The position numbers were made by a program, and so were the translations under genes. From NCBI GenBank assembly GCA_001972305.1, contig BDDD01000056.1, forward strand, positions 253,704 through 317,703: a stretch of 64,000 nucleotides of DNA. Direction: 5' to 3'. Each line of letters begins with the position of its first letter. The first letter of the stretch is position 1. The DNA is from Cephalotus follicularis (Eukaryota; Streptophyta; Magnoliopsida; Oxalidales; Cephalotaceae). Shown piece by piece: positions 1 to 12,800 of the stretch. Under the pieces are notes generated by a model. It had not been told where the DNA came from. It ran no database searches and saw nothing but the letters and a program-made list of their open reading frames with translations.

Positions 1-1677
1 TAGAAGAGATAACCAACTGAAGGGAGAGAGAGGAATAGGTTGAAGTTTGAGGTGCGGTTGATTGAGAGGAAAATTCTTGAGATGGAGGTTAAACTGTTGG
101 GGTTTGAAAAGATCGATTTAGCAAAGTTAGGGATATGTCCTGCAAGCTAGGTTATCTTATAATAACAATAGTTTGTAATAACATTATTGTTCAATAACGA
201 TGTTTTTATTAATCAATGAGAATTGTTTATTTGTATTTGTATATTTATAATCAATGAATATCCATAGAATAAAGTATGATGATTAAGACCATGATGAGAT
301 CATGTTGTGAGACTTAGTATATCTATAAGATTTATTCTAGAATCTTCCTAGTCATAGCATTATATACATGAGACATATATAATCCAGTGAGACTACCACG
401 TCGTATGCCAACTTGTTGAAGAGGTTGATTGATCTCATAAGTCATCATGTAGTGACTATATGCGATATACGTGGGTGCTCATAATGTTATGAGTTGACTG
501 AAGTTACTCGCAGTAAGAAGTCTTTATGGAGTTTTAATTACATGTCAAACAGGCTTCTTATATTGCAATTGTGTAAGTGGTCCTTATACCAGAGCCACCA
601 CTTGATATCTTCTGTACAAGATATCGCGCCTTGATGATATTTAAATACATCCCCTAATCACGTGGAGTTTACAGGTATTAGTTGGGCATGGTAAATATGC
701 ATAGAGATTTGTGAGTGTGCAATATGGGATCTACCGCACCCAGTGAAAGGAGATTATGCTTATGGAGATTATATGTAATATTTTCTGGTTTGAATGAAAA
801 AGTATTGGAAAGTGCTTTACAATATCAGAGATCAGATAAATAGAAAAGGTTTTCTCGTAATAGTTAATTACCTGATATATCAATTTAAGGAATTAAAATA
901 TTAGGGCTTGACATTATCTGTGCCATAGGTTTAATTCAAGCATTGTTGATAAGAATTATATGTACACGTAAAATGTAGCTTGAGGTTTAAGGTTAATTCA
1001 TATTACATAGAGGTTAATATCTATTGCTAGATGTTGATATTGATTAGTAGGATACTCGAGATTTACTGATTATTAATCTCGTTTAATAAAGAATTAAAAT
1101 CAATGTTTAATTATGTTTTTCGATTAGAAGTTTCTAATGCGATTAGGAATGACTAATTGGAGAATTGTAAGTGTTATGATTAATCCTACAACCAGCGTAA
1201 TTATGAACTCATAGGGTTACACATAATACAAGTGTGAAAATACAAATGGATCAGAGAGAAAATTAAATTAAGGCTTGTCCCTAATTAATACTACTAATAC
1301 GATTAGTGTAATTAAATATGCTTAAGTGATAAGCTATATGATTAATAAGATTAATTATATTGACTATTCTCATGACCTATCTAACTTTGACTAGGTCATG
1401 TTAAAGGTAGTAAGGCTTGACCCATCGCTTAATATAAATGGAATGTGATGGTCATGAGATAGGCTTAAGAGCTTTACTAGAAAAAGGAAAGAAACACAAA
1501 AGTGGACTAGCATCCCTAAGTTCCTTTTTGGCCGAAACTTTCTATCCTCTCTCCCTTTGATCCTTTATCATCTCTCTTGTCGTGGACTAGTTGGAGTAAG
1601 CATAATATTTGCTTCTCAAAGTGCCTTAAAGTGAAAAAGGATTTGAAAAAGAAAAGGAGTAAAGAATCAACCAAGAA
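1..1677. other. AT-rich stretch, no supported gene
   Basis: I see no complete gene here. At 31-150 (+) one frame is open for 39 codons before a TAG and is rich in Lys, Glu, Leu and Ile, like a coiled-coil tail, but the frame is closed just upstream and I cannot name it. The rest is AT-rich with no clear repeat structure. It is continuous with 4395-5084 once the intervening solo LTR is removed, so the two blocks are one old segment, possibly a decayed LTR-type repeat. Confidence 0.4.
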
Positions 1678-4394
1678 TGTCAGGACCCATTCCCGCTAAC
1701 TTTATGGGACACGTGTCCTACCAGGGATGGCGCTCCTCTTGCCAACAACCCTCTTAAACTAAAACTGCCCGAGGAGAAAGCCTGGGCTGGGCTGGGTGCG
1801 TAGCTAACAGGGCAGCCGGGGCAGAGGACCGAACTCCTCTCCTGCTTGTGCCCAGCGTTACATGTCCAAAGCTCCAAACGCGCCATATCACTTATGCCCG
1901 AGGAGAACACCCACGTGCTCCTCACAAGATTAATTAACATATAGCGCGAAAGCATGCCCGGGGAGAGGGCCTGGGCTAACGCGCGACAACATGCCCGGGG
2001 AGAGCACACACATGCAACTCACGAGCGCACTTAACCACCTGTGGTCCAACATGCCCGGGGATACCCCTTGTCCTCGGGTCTTTCTCCTTCCCTGGCTAAA
2101 ACATCTTTAGCTCAAGTTCCAAAACGCTGCGCATAACTAACGCCCGGGGAGAAACCCACGCACGCTGCATGTGATCACTTAAACTCCCCTGGGGACACGC
2201 ATAATGTCCCCCGGCACCCCTGCTCAACACAACAACACTAACATCAAAACGCACAGCATAACTTAAACACATCAAACTTATGCCCGTCTTGGGTCTTCTT
2301 CTAACAAGCCTTCTCTGGCCTCTACCCGAGGACTCCTTCTCGGGGTCATACTCCAAAGGCCAACCTTACCCGGGGACAGCCTACCTCCACAGGTAAAACT
2401 CCATAAACACAAAACATCTATCATGGCCTTAACTATTCTCCCCCGCTAAGCTCATCTCCGATATACTAGCCCGGGGACTCTCTAGCTCCCCGGCCATACC
2501 TGGGATCACAAAACTCAAAACATGAAATATTCATAAAATCATAAGATAAACACATCTGTCAACTCAAAACATCCATAACATATCTGGAAAGTATCAGATC
2601 ATTACATATTTGTGTCCTGGCATACATACACTGTCTTCCTTGGCAGGCAAAAGAACAACAAAGCTTATTGTCTATACAAAAGGTAAACTCTCAGCTACTC
2701 TACTACAAAAGAAGGGTAACAGAACCCAAAGAATGGCCCATGCTATGCAATGCTAACGCCCGAGCTGACGTTCCATGGTGCTGAGCTCAAAACTACCTTT
2801 GCTTAACTATCTACTGCTGGGCTAGAGGGTCTCCTCCGGCTGGCTAGTCTGCAAAATAGTCAGTGAGGGGATTAGTCCAACTGACTAAGTGAATGAGAAC
2901 GAAACATCCTCTAGTACATTCTTTAAAAATTAATGTGCTGAAAGAAAGCTTGCCATGAGCATGAAAAACTATCCCAAGTGGAGAAAAGACTGTATACAAA
3001 GCATATCTCATGGCATACAATAAAGAAACGCTCAAAGTACTTGAAAAACTTACTCTTTCTCTGCTTAGCTGATTCTAGAACGTTCATAAAAGCTGAAATA
3101 AACTTAAGAATACAACTGATTAAGAGAAAGTGATCTAAAAAAGAACTGGGTCCTTCCCGGCTAAACACCCGAGGAGAACAACTATGTTAGAACTGGCTTT
3201 TCTTTGCTATGCTGATCTAGGCTGAAGCCTGCTGGTTACATAATATAGTTGCCAAGTTATAGTAGCGTTGAGCTGAGCTGATCGAGGCCGAAGCCTGCTT
3301 GGCAGTATCTGTCGAGAACCCATGGTTCCCTTCTGTGCTTACTATTTCTTGCTTTTCTTACTTATCTGGGCTGATGGCATGACTGCCAAGAACAAAGTCC
3401 TCCTCTAGAAGACTTACTGAAAGGCTCTAATCTCTATTCTGGCAACTTAGCTCTGCTGTACTCAAACCCTAAACACCATCATAGACAATAGTGTAAAGGA
3501 GATCCAGGTAGGACCTGGGGACAGTCTCGCCTGGCTTCCCATCATAGGCAATAGTAGACCGAGGAGGTTGGAGCTATGTACATAGTGCTCGGCTGCACTA
3601 AAACCCTAAACACCATCATAGACAATAGTGTAAAGGAGATCCAGGTATGGAACCCGTGGGCAGACTCGCTCGACTTCCCATCATAGACAATAGTAGGTTG
3701 AGGAGTGGGGTTGAGCACGTACGCGTTACCTTATCTGAAAAGTGACTAATTCACTTGGAAGAACTTGAGCTCTAGTGCTCGAGAAACTCTCTTCCTCTCT
3801 CTTATGTCAAGGGAAACATACAAAGACGCTAGGGAAAACAATTTCCCGTTAGAAAGCTCTCACTGTACTGGAAGTTAAAAACTGAAAGAGTTATCAAGAA
3901 CATCATGAAACAACTAGAAACATAGAAAGGATGTCCCACTCACAGTTCTTGCTACTTCCTTGGACGCTAACCTCTCTTCTTTTCTGCTACGCTCTACCTC
4001 TGGCTTGACTGCTTCTTCTTGTCTACTTGTTCTTCTTGCTGGGGTCGGACGCTTCAAGCTTCCTCTGGTCCAGGCGCTAAGAACAAGAAGAAGAAGAAAA
4101 CTAGAACTCTCTCTCTCTAAAAATCTCTAATCTGTTGAAGCTAGAAGAAAGGAAAGACCATATCTCAAGATAACTCCACACTAATCCCAACTTAAGCCAT
4201 CTTTTGTCTTGGAAGTTGGAATCTTCCTCAAGAAGCTTTGCACTTAAGTCCATCAACTTCCACTAATCATGCTTTACACTTGGGCTTATAACATAATCAA
4301 CACTTAACCTCCTTTCTTACTCAATTAAGTCCAAAGCCCATAAAAAAAATTATACACCATAGAAAAAGTTTCAAAACTGCTACGGGGCGTTACA
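1678..4394 (-). mobile_element. solo LTR of a large-LTR gypsy family (2.7 kb)
   Basis: The block begins TGTCAGGACCC and ends GGGCGTTACA, and it is flanked by the perfect 5-bp target duplication aagaa (1673-1677 and 4395-4399). It holds no coding region; its ORFs are chance frames in a GC-rich LTR. It shares phrases and length (2717 bp) with the LTR at 59962-62670, for example the 'ggggattagtcca' stretch near 2866 and 61036. It is therefore a solo LTR of the same family, left by recombination between two LTRs. By comparison with that copy the element direction is minus. It contains internal tandem repeats, such as a roughly 137-bp unit repeated at about 3470 and 3607. Confidence 0.88.
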
Positions 4395-5084
4395 AAGAAA
4401 GTTTGAATTCGTTCTCCCTCTGTTCTCTTTTATTATGTATATCAAAGTGTTGATCAAAATAGATCTTGGCATAGACTTTTATACTTGTTAATCCATTCCA
4501 TTTAGGATTGCGTGAAATGGTTAGATTAAGAGTTAATATAATCACTTTGTATAGAAACCAACAAGTTGTATTGTTCTAAGAAAAATAGGGTTGTGGAGGA
4601 GATAGAGGTTGTTATGGTGTATCATGATCTCTTGCGAGTGGAGATTCAAGAGAGTGTGGGGAAGACCCTTGGCCTTCTCCCTTGATTTCTATGATAGTGG
4701 TTGGGTCATGGTTACTTTCTTGCCTATTTTTGTTTATTACCTAGGAGAAGCATGTAGCTCGTTTGTTTACATGACCTAGTTTTGTGTCCTTGCATTGATA
4801 GCTAGAAATACCTAGTAGACCAATTACAATTTCTAGCCCGATGATGTATTCCCTTTTGGAGTGGCTAGTTTGCCTATTTTGGTATGAGTAATGTTGTAAG
4901 TGTTTTATATGTAAATCACTAGTTACTTTCGCATTAATATGCGCAACTTTTATTTTATGTCTTTCCTTTTTTGCAATGAGTAACTAAAATCCCATACGAT
5001 GTTAACTTTATGAATGTATAATAACTAGATGACAGATCAAGACCTAAAAATCTATGAAATGAAGAGAGAGATGACGTTTTAAAT
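4395..5084. other. unassigned flank between solo LTR and copia element
   Basis: This is the right half of the AT-rich segment split by the solo LTR. I see no gene, RNA or clear repeat in it. Confidence 0.4.
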
Positions 5085-5495
5085 TGTTGGGTTTGTGTCT
5101 TGTATTCTATTTACTGGGCTTTTATGTAGTTGGGTCAGTTTGGGTCCCATACATGTAATGCGAAGTAGTTTAGAATTAGGGTTCTAGTTTCCCTATATAT
5201 ATATGTCTTTATATGTGATTGTAAACCTGTAAGAGAGCTAGCTGTTAAGGTGACTATTGAAACAGACAGTGCATAAGACATAATCTCTGAGAGCTGAGAG
5301 AATTATGGTGAGAATCTAATTCTTGATTGAAAAAGAACAGAAAATCACTCTGTGTGGATTCTCCGTGGACATAGGTCAATTTGGACTGAATCACATATAT
5401 CTGTGTGTTCTTGTTTGTGATTTCGTTATTATTGTTCGTGTGTGTTTTCCTCTAGCCAATTTGTGAAACATCGGGGAAGACCGATATTTCCAACA
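5085..5495 (+). repeat. 5' LTR of copia copy 1
   Basis: Starts TGTTGGG and ends CCAACA, directly followed by the primer-binding site. The 411-bp sequence is clearly related to 9156-9490, 43593-43991, 46276-46665 and 47415-47783. It contains a TATA-rich stretch near 5195-5215. Confidence 0.85.
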
Positions 5496-5497
5496 AG

Positions 5498-5508
5498 TGG
5501 TATCAGAG
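5498..5508 (+). promoter_or_regulatory. primer-binding site (tRNA-iMet type)
   Basis: TGGTATCAGAG lies two bases after the 5' LTR and matches the 3' end complement of initiator methionine tRNA, the usual primer of plant copia elements. Confidence 0.85.
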
Positions 5509-6248
5509 ACAGGTTGATTGATCAAAGCATTGGATTGTGGAGGATTGATTAAAGACATGAAACTCGAAAAAAAAAATCAAATCAGAGAACAACAATGCAT
5601 GTTGACGTCAACATCGAGCTTGTTGATGTCTCACCACCATTGTGTGAAGTCCACTAGTTCTCAGAGGCTGTCATCACCGTCCAAGGGTACTGCCGTGATC
5701 AGGGAGGAACGAGTGTTCATCTAGTGCAAGCGACATCATCAACGGTCACTGGAGGAAGGAGTACGCGTCGCCAGAAGGACCGTAGCTTGGAGGCTTCAAT
5801 CCCGTCAATCAGGACCAAGGCAGAGGAAGTCAAGACAGCCAAAGCATCTGCCAATGGTCAATCGGTCCAATCTGATCACCGTAACGTGATAGTGAGAGCG
5901 CGTGGGAGTTGTCTAGCAGCGGGGAGGAAGGAAAGAGAAAAGGAAGAAGAAAACCTTTTTGAACGGTTGTGATTGCTTGGTGTTTGGATTGTGATATCTT
6001 GGGTTATCAAAATCAGATTTGGGTGGTTCAAAAGTCGATTCTAAAATTTTTGAATGTTTCAGACACAGTGAACGGGTCATATTAGCGTGATTTGGCTTGG
6101 ATTGTTTGATATTTTCTTGTTAGTATGATTTAGGCTCAGTTTTGGTGATCAAGGACAATTCAGAAGTGGAATTGAGGTTGATCAGGACAATAGGAGCAGA
6201 TGGCAAGGACTGAGGGATGAGGTGGAGCACCAGATGGAAAGGAAGGGT

Positions 6249-8282
6249 ATGAGTTTTCCCATGACACCCTTCAATGGCCATAATGACTTCATGTTATGGC
6301 AACAACGGGTGAAGAATATCTTCACGCGAGAAGGACTGATTAAAGCTCTTAAGAGGCCGACAGAGAAGCCAAAAAAGTTGATTGATGAGGCATGGCAGGA
6401 TATGAGGGATTTAGAATGCAGTACAATTCAGCTATATTTTACGGATAACACATTGTGGGAGGTCATTAGTCTAACTAATCCATTAGATGTCTGAGAGAAA
6501 TTAGAGAGCAGATACAAGTCCAGGTCGCTGCAAAACAGATTATTCTTGAAGAAGAAATTATATGGCCTTCAGTTAGTAGATGGATCAAGTTTTGAGGCAT
6601 ATTTGAGTAAGTTTAACAAGAAATTGAAAGAACTGACATCTTTAAAAGTGAAGATTGAGAATCAGGATCAATCACTTCTCTTGTTAGCATCAGTGCTCAC
6701 AACATATGATCATATAGTCACTACATTATTGTTTGGAAGGGATACTATTTCTTTGGATGAGGTCGTTGCTTCTTTCTTAACGAATGAGACAATGAAGAAG
6801 TGCAGCAGCGAGGTGACATTAGGTGAGGGTAGCGCATTGGTTACAACTAGTGGTGGTCAGAAAGATAGATCGAAGGATCGGGGTGATGAGTCTAGCAGAG
6901 TCAGAGCACGCTTAAAGTCGAAGGTTATGAGTTTCCCCGTGGCACCCTTCAATGGCCATAATGACTTCATGTTATGGCAACAACAGGTGAAGAATAACTT
7001 CATGCGAGAAGGACTGATTAAAGCTCTTAAGAGGCCGACAGAGAAGCCAGAAAAGTTGATTGATGAGGCATGGCAGGATATGAGGGATTTAGCATGCAGT
7101 ACAATTCAGCTATATTTTACGGATAACACATTGTGGGAGGCCATTAGTCTAACTGATTCGTTAGATGTCTGAGAGAAATTAGAGAGCAGATACAAGTCCA
7201 GGTCTCTACAAAACAGATTATTCTTGAAGAAGAAATTATATGGCCTTCAGTTAGTAGATGGATCAAGTTTTGAGGCGTATATGAGTAAGTTTGACAAGAA
7301 ATAGACAGAGCTGACATCTTTAAAAGTGAAGATTGAGAATGAGGATCAATCACTTCTCTTGTTAGCATCACTTCTCACAACATATGATCATATAGTCACT
7401 ACATTATTGTTTGGAAGGGATACTATTTCTTTGGATGAGGTCGTTGCTTCTTTCTTAATAAATGAGACAACGAAGAAGTGCATCAGCGAGGTGACATTAG
7501 GTGAGGGTAGCGCATTGGCTACAACTAGTGGTGGTCAGAAAGGTAGATCGAAGGATCGGGGTGATGAGTCTAGCAGAGTCAGAGCACGCTTAAAGTCGAA
7601 GGTTATGAGTTTCCCCGTGACACCCTTCAATGGCCATAATGACTTCATGTTATGGCAACAACGGGTGAAGAATATCTTCACGCAAGAAGGACTGATTAAA
7701 GCTCTTAAGAGGCCGACAGAGAAGCCAGAAAAGTTGATTGATGAGGCATGGCAAGATATGAGGGATTTAGCATGCAGTACAATTCAGCTATATTTTGCGG
7801 ATAGCACATTGTGGGAGGTCATTAGTCTAACTGATCCGTTAGATGTCTAAGAGAAATTAGAGAGCAGATACAAGTCCAGGTCGCTACAAAATAGATTATT
7901 CTTGAAGAAGAAATTATATGGCCTTCAGTTAGTAGATGGATCAAGTTCTGAGGCGTATTTGAGTGAGTTTAACAGGAAATTGGCAGAGCTGACATCTTTA
8001 AAAGTGAAGATTGAGAATGAGGATCAAGCACTTCTCTTGTTAGCATCACTGCTCACAACATATGATCATATAGTCACCACACTATTGTTTTGAAGGGATA
8101 CTATTTCTTTGGATAAGGTCGTTGCTTCTTTCTTAATGAATGAGACAATGAAGAAGTGCAGCAGCGAGGTGACATTAGGTAAGGGTAGCGCATTGGTTGC
8201 AACTAGTGGTGGTCAGAAAGGTAGATCGAAGGATCGGGGTGATGAGTCTAGCAGAGTCAGAGCACGCTCAAAGTCGAAGGTT
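6249..8282 (+). pseudogene. gag: tandemly triplicated copia gag
   Basis: Three head-to-tail copies of a copia gag unit start at ATG 6249, 6927 and 7605. Each is exactly 678 bp (226 codons), so the joins keep the frame. Each unit begins M-S-F-P and has the N-terminal gag features F-N-G-H-N-D-F and L-W-Q-Q, then a Y-K-S-R-S-L-Q region and a basic tail. Gag normally forms the virus-like particle in the cytoplasm. All three copies are broken at the same codon, where a Trp is expected: TGA at 6492 and 7170, TAA at 7848. Unit 2 has a further TAG near 7300 and unit 3 a TGA at 8091. The shared stop suggests that gag was already dead, or read through, before it was triplicated. Copy 2 of the family has a single gag. 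Confidence 0.85.
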
Positions 8283-8835
8283 CACAACAGAAACATAAAA
8301 AAAAATTGTGTGCGATGAGGAATGATATATAAAGAAAGATTGCTCGCAATTCAAAAACTTCCTAAAGGGGAAAGGAAAATCATAAGAGGCTGCAGTTGTT
8401 GAGGCATCATCAAAAGATGATGTGTATTTTACTACATCTTTAGGTTTGGTTAGTTCAGATTGAATTCTAAATCCTGGTTATGCGTTTCACATGTGTGCAG
8501 TCAGGGAACAGTTTAGCACGCATCAGGCTTGCGATAGTGGTATGATCAAGATGGCAAATAATACAAAGTGCAATGTTGCTGGGATTGGATCGGTAGGGAT
8601 TCGCATGTTTGATTGAGTCGTGAAAACTTTGGCTAATGTTTGACATGTGCCAGATCTAAGGAAGAATCTGATTTCGTTGGGTACTCTAGATTCAAGACGG
8701 TGCAAGGTTACTATTGAAGGTGAAGGCATGAGAGTCACCGAAGGGGCATTAGTGAAGTTGCAAGAAAAGATGATTGGAAAATTATATAGACTTGTAGGGG
8801 CTGTTCAGGCAAGTGAAGGTTCTGTTAGATCCTAG
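8283..8835 (+). pseudogene. copia zinc knuckle, protease and GAG-preintegrase relic
   Basis: After the third gag unit the translation, with frame changes, gives a zinc-knuckle-like C-x2-C-D-E stretch (about 8307-8350). It continues into a protease/preintegrase region with A-F-H-M-C, A-C-D-S-G, G-I-G-S and R-K-N-L-I-S-L-G-T-L-D (about 8470-8700). These are typical of Tork/TNT1-type copia polyproteins just before integrase. In-frame stops near 8614 and 8641 break it. After about 8835 the sequence does not enter integrase; it runs through a short non-coding tail into the 3' LTR. Confidence 0.72.
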
Positions 8836-9155
8836 ACAAGTGCAACTGTTGAGGGACGAGGATATGATATGGTTCTTCTAGAGGTTGGATGTAGATCGAA
8901 GAAGAAACGAGTGACGTTTGCTTATAATATTGAGTGTGGCATTGTTCTCTTTGATTATAAGAGAGAGGTGGAGCCATATAGCACATCGCAACATTGAGCT
9001 ATGATGCCCCATTCTAGGGCATGTACATCCCACGTGAGGGCGTGGGGTCATGAAGGTTCAGGCATGAGAAACATACAGAGACATGAGCGAGAATTGAAGA
9101 CAATCAATGATGCTTCATGATGGCTAACCAGAAGAATTCAAACCAGGGTGGAGGT

Positions 9156-9490
9156 TATTGAGTTTATGTCTTACTAAGCTTTTATGTAGTTAGGTCAGGT
9201 TGGATTGCATATATGTAATGTTAAGTAGTTTATGATTAGGGTTCATGTTTCTGTATATATGTGTCTCTATATGTGATTATAAACTTGTATGCGAGCTAAC
9301 TGTTAAGGTAGCTATTGAAACAGACAGTGCCTATGATATAATCTTTGAAAACTAAGAGAATTATAGTGAGAATTTAATTCTTGACCGATAAAGAATTGTA
9401 ATATCTATTTGTGATTTTTTTTATTATTATTTATATGTGTTTTTTTCAAATCATTTCGTGTAACATCAAGAAAGACCGATATTCTCAACA
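9156..9490 (+). repeat. 3' LTR of copia copy 1
   Basis: Collinear with the 5' LTR (5085-5495) but lacks two blocks, including the one just before the end. It is preceded by a purine-rich stretch (gggtggagg) expected of a polypurine tract and ends TCTCAACA. Confidence 0.8.
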
Positions 9491-9718
9491 TATCTATCGT
9501 ACTCAGCCATTTGGCTTAAGCCATAACAACAGCGTATAACTCACCCTTGTGAGACAACAAGTGGGTCTCTTACAATCTTTTTCATGATCTTTTACACGTA
9601 TGCTGTATATGAAATCTTTTATTAGCGTCATCATGCATATTACATAGCTTCGAAGTGCGGTAAAAAACAAACACATTTATTATACCGCAACTGGGGCGCG
9701 CTTAAATTGTTCTTGTCT
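9491..9718 (-). other. presumed 3' UTR of the cyclin gene
   Basis: These 228 bp separate the cyclin stop codon from the copia 3' LTR. There is no ORF. The transcript must end here or inside the LTR; I cannot place the poly(A) site from sequence alone. Confidence 0.4.
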
Positions 9719-9807
9719 TCACAAACAACTTGCCTTGAACACATGCTCAAGAATGTTCCTGACAAGTTCGATGGTATAATCTTCTTTGCACGAGGTTACA
9801 AACTTCA
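9719..9807 (-). CDS. CYCJ18: terminal exon 9 of cyclin-J18-like gene
   Basis: This 89-nt exon follows the acceptor TTGTTGCAG. Its first two bases (TG) complete a Val codon begun by the G at the end of exon 8. It then reads [10 protein letters not shown] and ends F-K-A-S-C-L before TGA at 9721-9719. It gives the C-terminal 29 residues. It is too short to stand out as an ORF and lies 38.6 kb from the rest of the gene. Confidence 0.82.
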
Positions 9808-12800
9808 CTGCAACAACAAGTTTCCTTAATTAGTACCTATTGTGAGTTCGACAATCATTAATTGAGTTTTTAACTTTCAGTTTTTTAAATAAAAAAATTA
9901 TTTAAATCAAAATCTAAACATTTTAATTTTAAAATTTGAATTTATATATAATTTTCATAAAAAATTAAACCCTAAAACTAAAAGATAAATTGAATAATTT
10001 TTACTTTATACTTATAATATTATTGATACAAAGTTAAGAATTAAAGTTAAAAACACTCGAGTCCCAAACAGAGTTTTAATATCATTGCCGGACAATCTAT
10101 CTACATAAATTGAATAAATGGCTCAGCTTCACAGCCATAATTGCTTGGTAATCTAAAGATTCCACATTAACAACATTTATGTAACAAAAATACAAGGGTG
10201 TACTTCATGCAGTTGAGATATGAATTGATAAATGATTGTAATTAACAAAAAGATGAAAGTGGTACCCACCCAAATGGATTTTCAAACGTTTTTTCATGTC
10301 GCTCTAAAGGATCCACCAATTGACTAGCTAAGGATGACCAGGATGGAGCACCTACTACTCGCTAGCACAAAGTACCTTTATTCTGCTATTCATGCTCGGC
10401 AGAAGCCAAGACAATATAACTTTTTAGAGGATAAGTGAGCTTAGTGGAGGATTCAAGTATGTTTTGACACCTAAGACAAACTAGTAGGACCAATTTTCAA
10501 CTTTTTTTCTTTTAATTAAGATTATCCTTTTTTTATATGGTTCAAGCTTCAACCATCACAAAAAAAATCACTGACGATCTTGAAAATTGTTTGCCTCATA
10601 TCACTATTGGTGGGAGAAAGTCAAGAGAGATGTTTGGTATACGGAAAAAAAAGTTACACGACATAAAAGAAGGGTTACGCTCTATACTTTAATTCGATTT
10701 AATTAAAAAATTCAAATTTATATATTTAGATCAATTAACATTATAAACTAACAAAAATTGATAATGATTTAACGTGATATTGACGTTTATTGACATAAAA
10801 TCCACGACATCATCATAATTTTTTTTAATTTGAGGTGTTACAAATTTTTCGGGTGACACGACAATGCCACGTCCAATTATTGATGGTAACGCCAGTACTC
10901 TTAACATTTTTGTTAGTCAAAAGTGGTAATTAATCTAAATTTCTAAGAGCAGTTAGCAATCGAGAAATATGAATCTGCGGTTTGAAAGCAAGATAACTAA
11001 AGGGGTCCAAGTAGGGCCTATGTATTATAACCAATCCAATCATCATAAATGGCGTCTCTACTATTGGACAAGGACCAATCTATACAACAGACTGGCTCAA
11101 GGAATTCCTCCTGCCATCACCCACCTTAAATTATAGAGCCTTCATTCTCCATAAGGCATGAAAAGCGTTCACACGTGTGCTTTTCGTACTTAAATGTTTA
11201 GTGCGCAACACCAACACACCACAATCATATCATCCTACCTACCAGATAGTGTTGAGCACGGGACCAAGGATACAAAAAGCCAAACACTTGCTGTCAACTG
11301 AGTTCAACTCAGTAAAGTTCAACGACTTCTAATCCGCCAAAGAATTTAGCTTTGGCAAACTGGCGGTTATGCCAATCTGTAGTTTTGTTCTTTCCAAGTA
11401 ATAAAAAGGTATCCAAATAGACAGATTTACTTAATTACCCATATTCATCTGTCGAAGATCTGATTTAAAAACCTTTGACCCAATCTCAGTTTATTGAAAG
11501 CTATAACATGGCACTTTTCTACTAAAGCTCATATTTCATTTTATTTTTCTTACTTTCACACGTAGAAAATCTTGTTTATTTTACCCCCTTTCCCCATTGT
11601 GACTTTTATATAAATGAGGAAAATTTGCTCGGGGAATGTAGTTTAAAATTTATTGCCTTTGGGTGTAAAACTGCAGGTGTATAAAATGCCAAATAAACAC
11701 TGGCTCACACTTTTTTTTTTTGTTACTAGTCCAGTTAGGAAGCGCGTACTTCACACTCACTAATATCATACTTGTAGCTAGAGTTGCAAGAGGTCCGGGT
11801 CGAGCCAGACCGTGGCCCGGACCGGTCGGGACCGACGAAAGGCGGTCCGGTTCTTGAACCGGACCTCTTTTATCATGGTCCGGGCCAGTCCGGTTCATGG
11901 AGCTAAAAAATGAGAACCGAACCGGTCCGTGAACCTTAACCATGAGTGAGACTTGCCGGTTCGGACCGGTTCGGTTCATATTCACGTTGACGCGTATGTA
12001 TGACGTTGACGCTAATGTCATTTGAGCTGATATTCGTCAACGCTATCTTATGACTATGATGACCTAGAATCTTTTCATCTTGTGCGTCAACGCTATCTAT
12101 TAGCGTTAACGTCATGTTTTTGCGTCTACGATGACGTTAACGCCTATGTTAAAAAATCAAATGGTACACGATAAGCGTCAACGCATAAGTTAGACGTCAA
12201 CGCCTACGGGTCGAGTATATAATGCTCTGTGCGTTTTCGTCGACTCTTACTTGTTTTGGCGTTGAAATCTCTAGTTTCCCTCTCTCTGCTTTCTCTAAAA
12301 TCCGAACCCTAAACCTAAAAATCTTGAATCTTTTCCACTCAAAACCTTATCCTACATTATGCCGAAGACCAAGCACTCATCACATGGAGGGAAGGTACCT
12401 GCTAGTCAGAGATACAAGAGCTCTTACGCTAGGAGAAAAGTGCTCTGTGGAAGGACTGTTGATTTCTCCTTCACTACAGGTGATAAGTTTAATTTAGAAC
12501 AATGGTTTGATGTTTTAGGTTGAAAAGATTACTTTACGATTAATGCTCCATATTACATAGAATCTGTTAAAGAATTTTATAGCAATATGAGTAATGTAGG
12601 AGATGATTGCAATGATGTTTTAGAATTGACGACTAAAGTTAATAGAATAGTTATCAAGTTTGATGATAAGATTCTAGGTCAGATTTTGAATGTACCTGCT
12701 GCTGGATCAAAGTTTTTTGAAACGAAGAAATGGCCGGAGGATCCGGAATTAGTTTTGGAGGATTGTCTTAGGGTGTTCTACCCTAATGAGAATGTTTTTG

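Larger units (their letters stand above)
5085..9490 (+). mobile_element. non-autonomous Ty1/copia element, gag-protease only (copy 1)
   Basis: The element has a 5' LTR (5085-5495), a tRNA-iMet-type primer site (5498-5508), gag, a protease and GAG-preintegrase region, about 300 bp of leftover sequence, a purine-rich stretch and a 3' LTR (9156-9490). Integrase, reverse transcriptase and RNase H are absent. A second copy at 43593-46665 has the same organisation and the same downstream non-coding tail, so the pol deletion belongs to the family and is not a private accident. The 3' LTR is shorter than the 5' LTR because of internal deletions. I could not find a matching target duplication (taaat before, tatct after). 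The element ends about 230 bp beyond the stop codon of the cyclin gene on the other strand. Confidence 0.82.

Noticed and set aside
1680..2356. Minus-strand ORFs of 109 and 86 codons
   Set aside because: They lie inside the solo LTR, have no domain and are due to high GC in that block.
9719..9807. First read as a random conserved-looking short peptide
   Set aside because: The 'random' reading was dropped because phase, acceptor and C-terminal motif all match the cyclin gene whose other exons lie at 48-50 kb.
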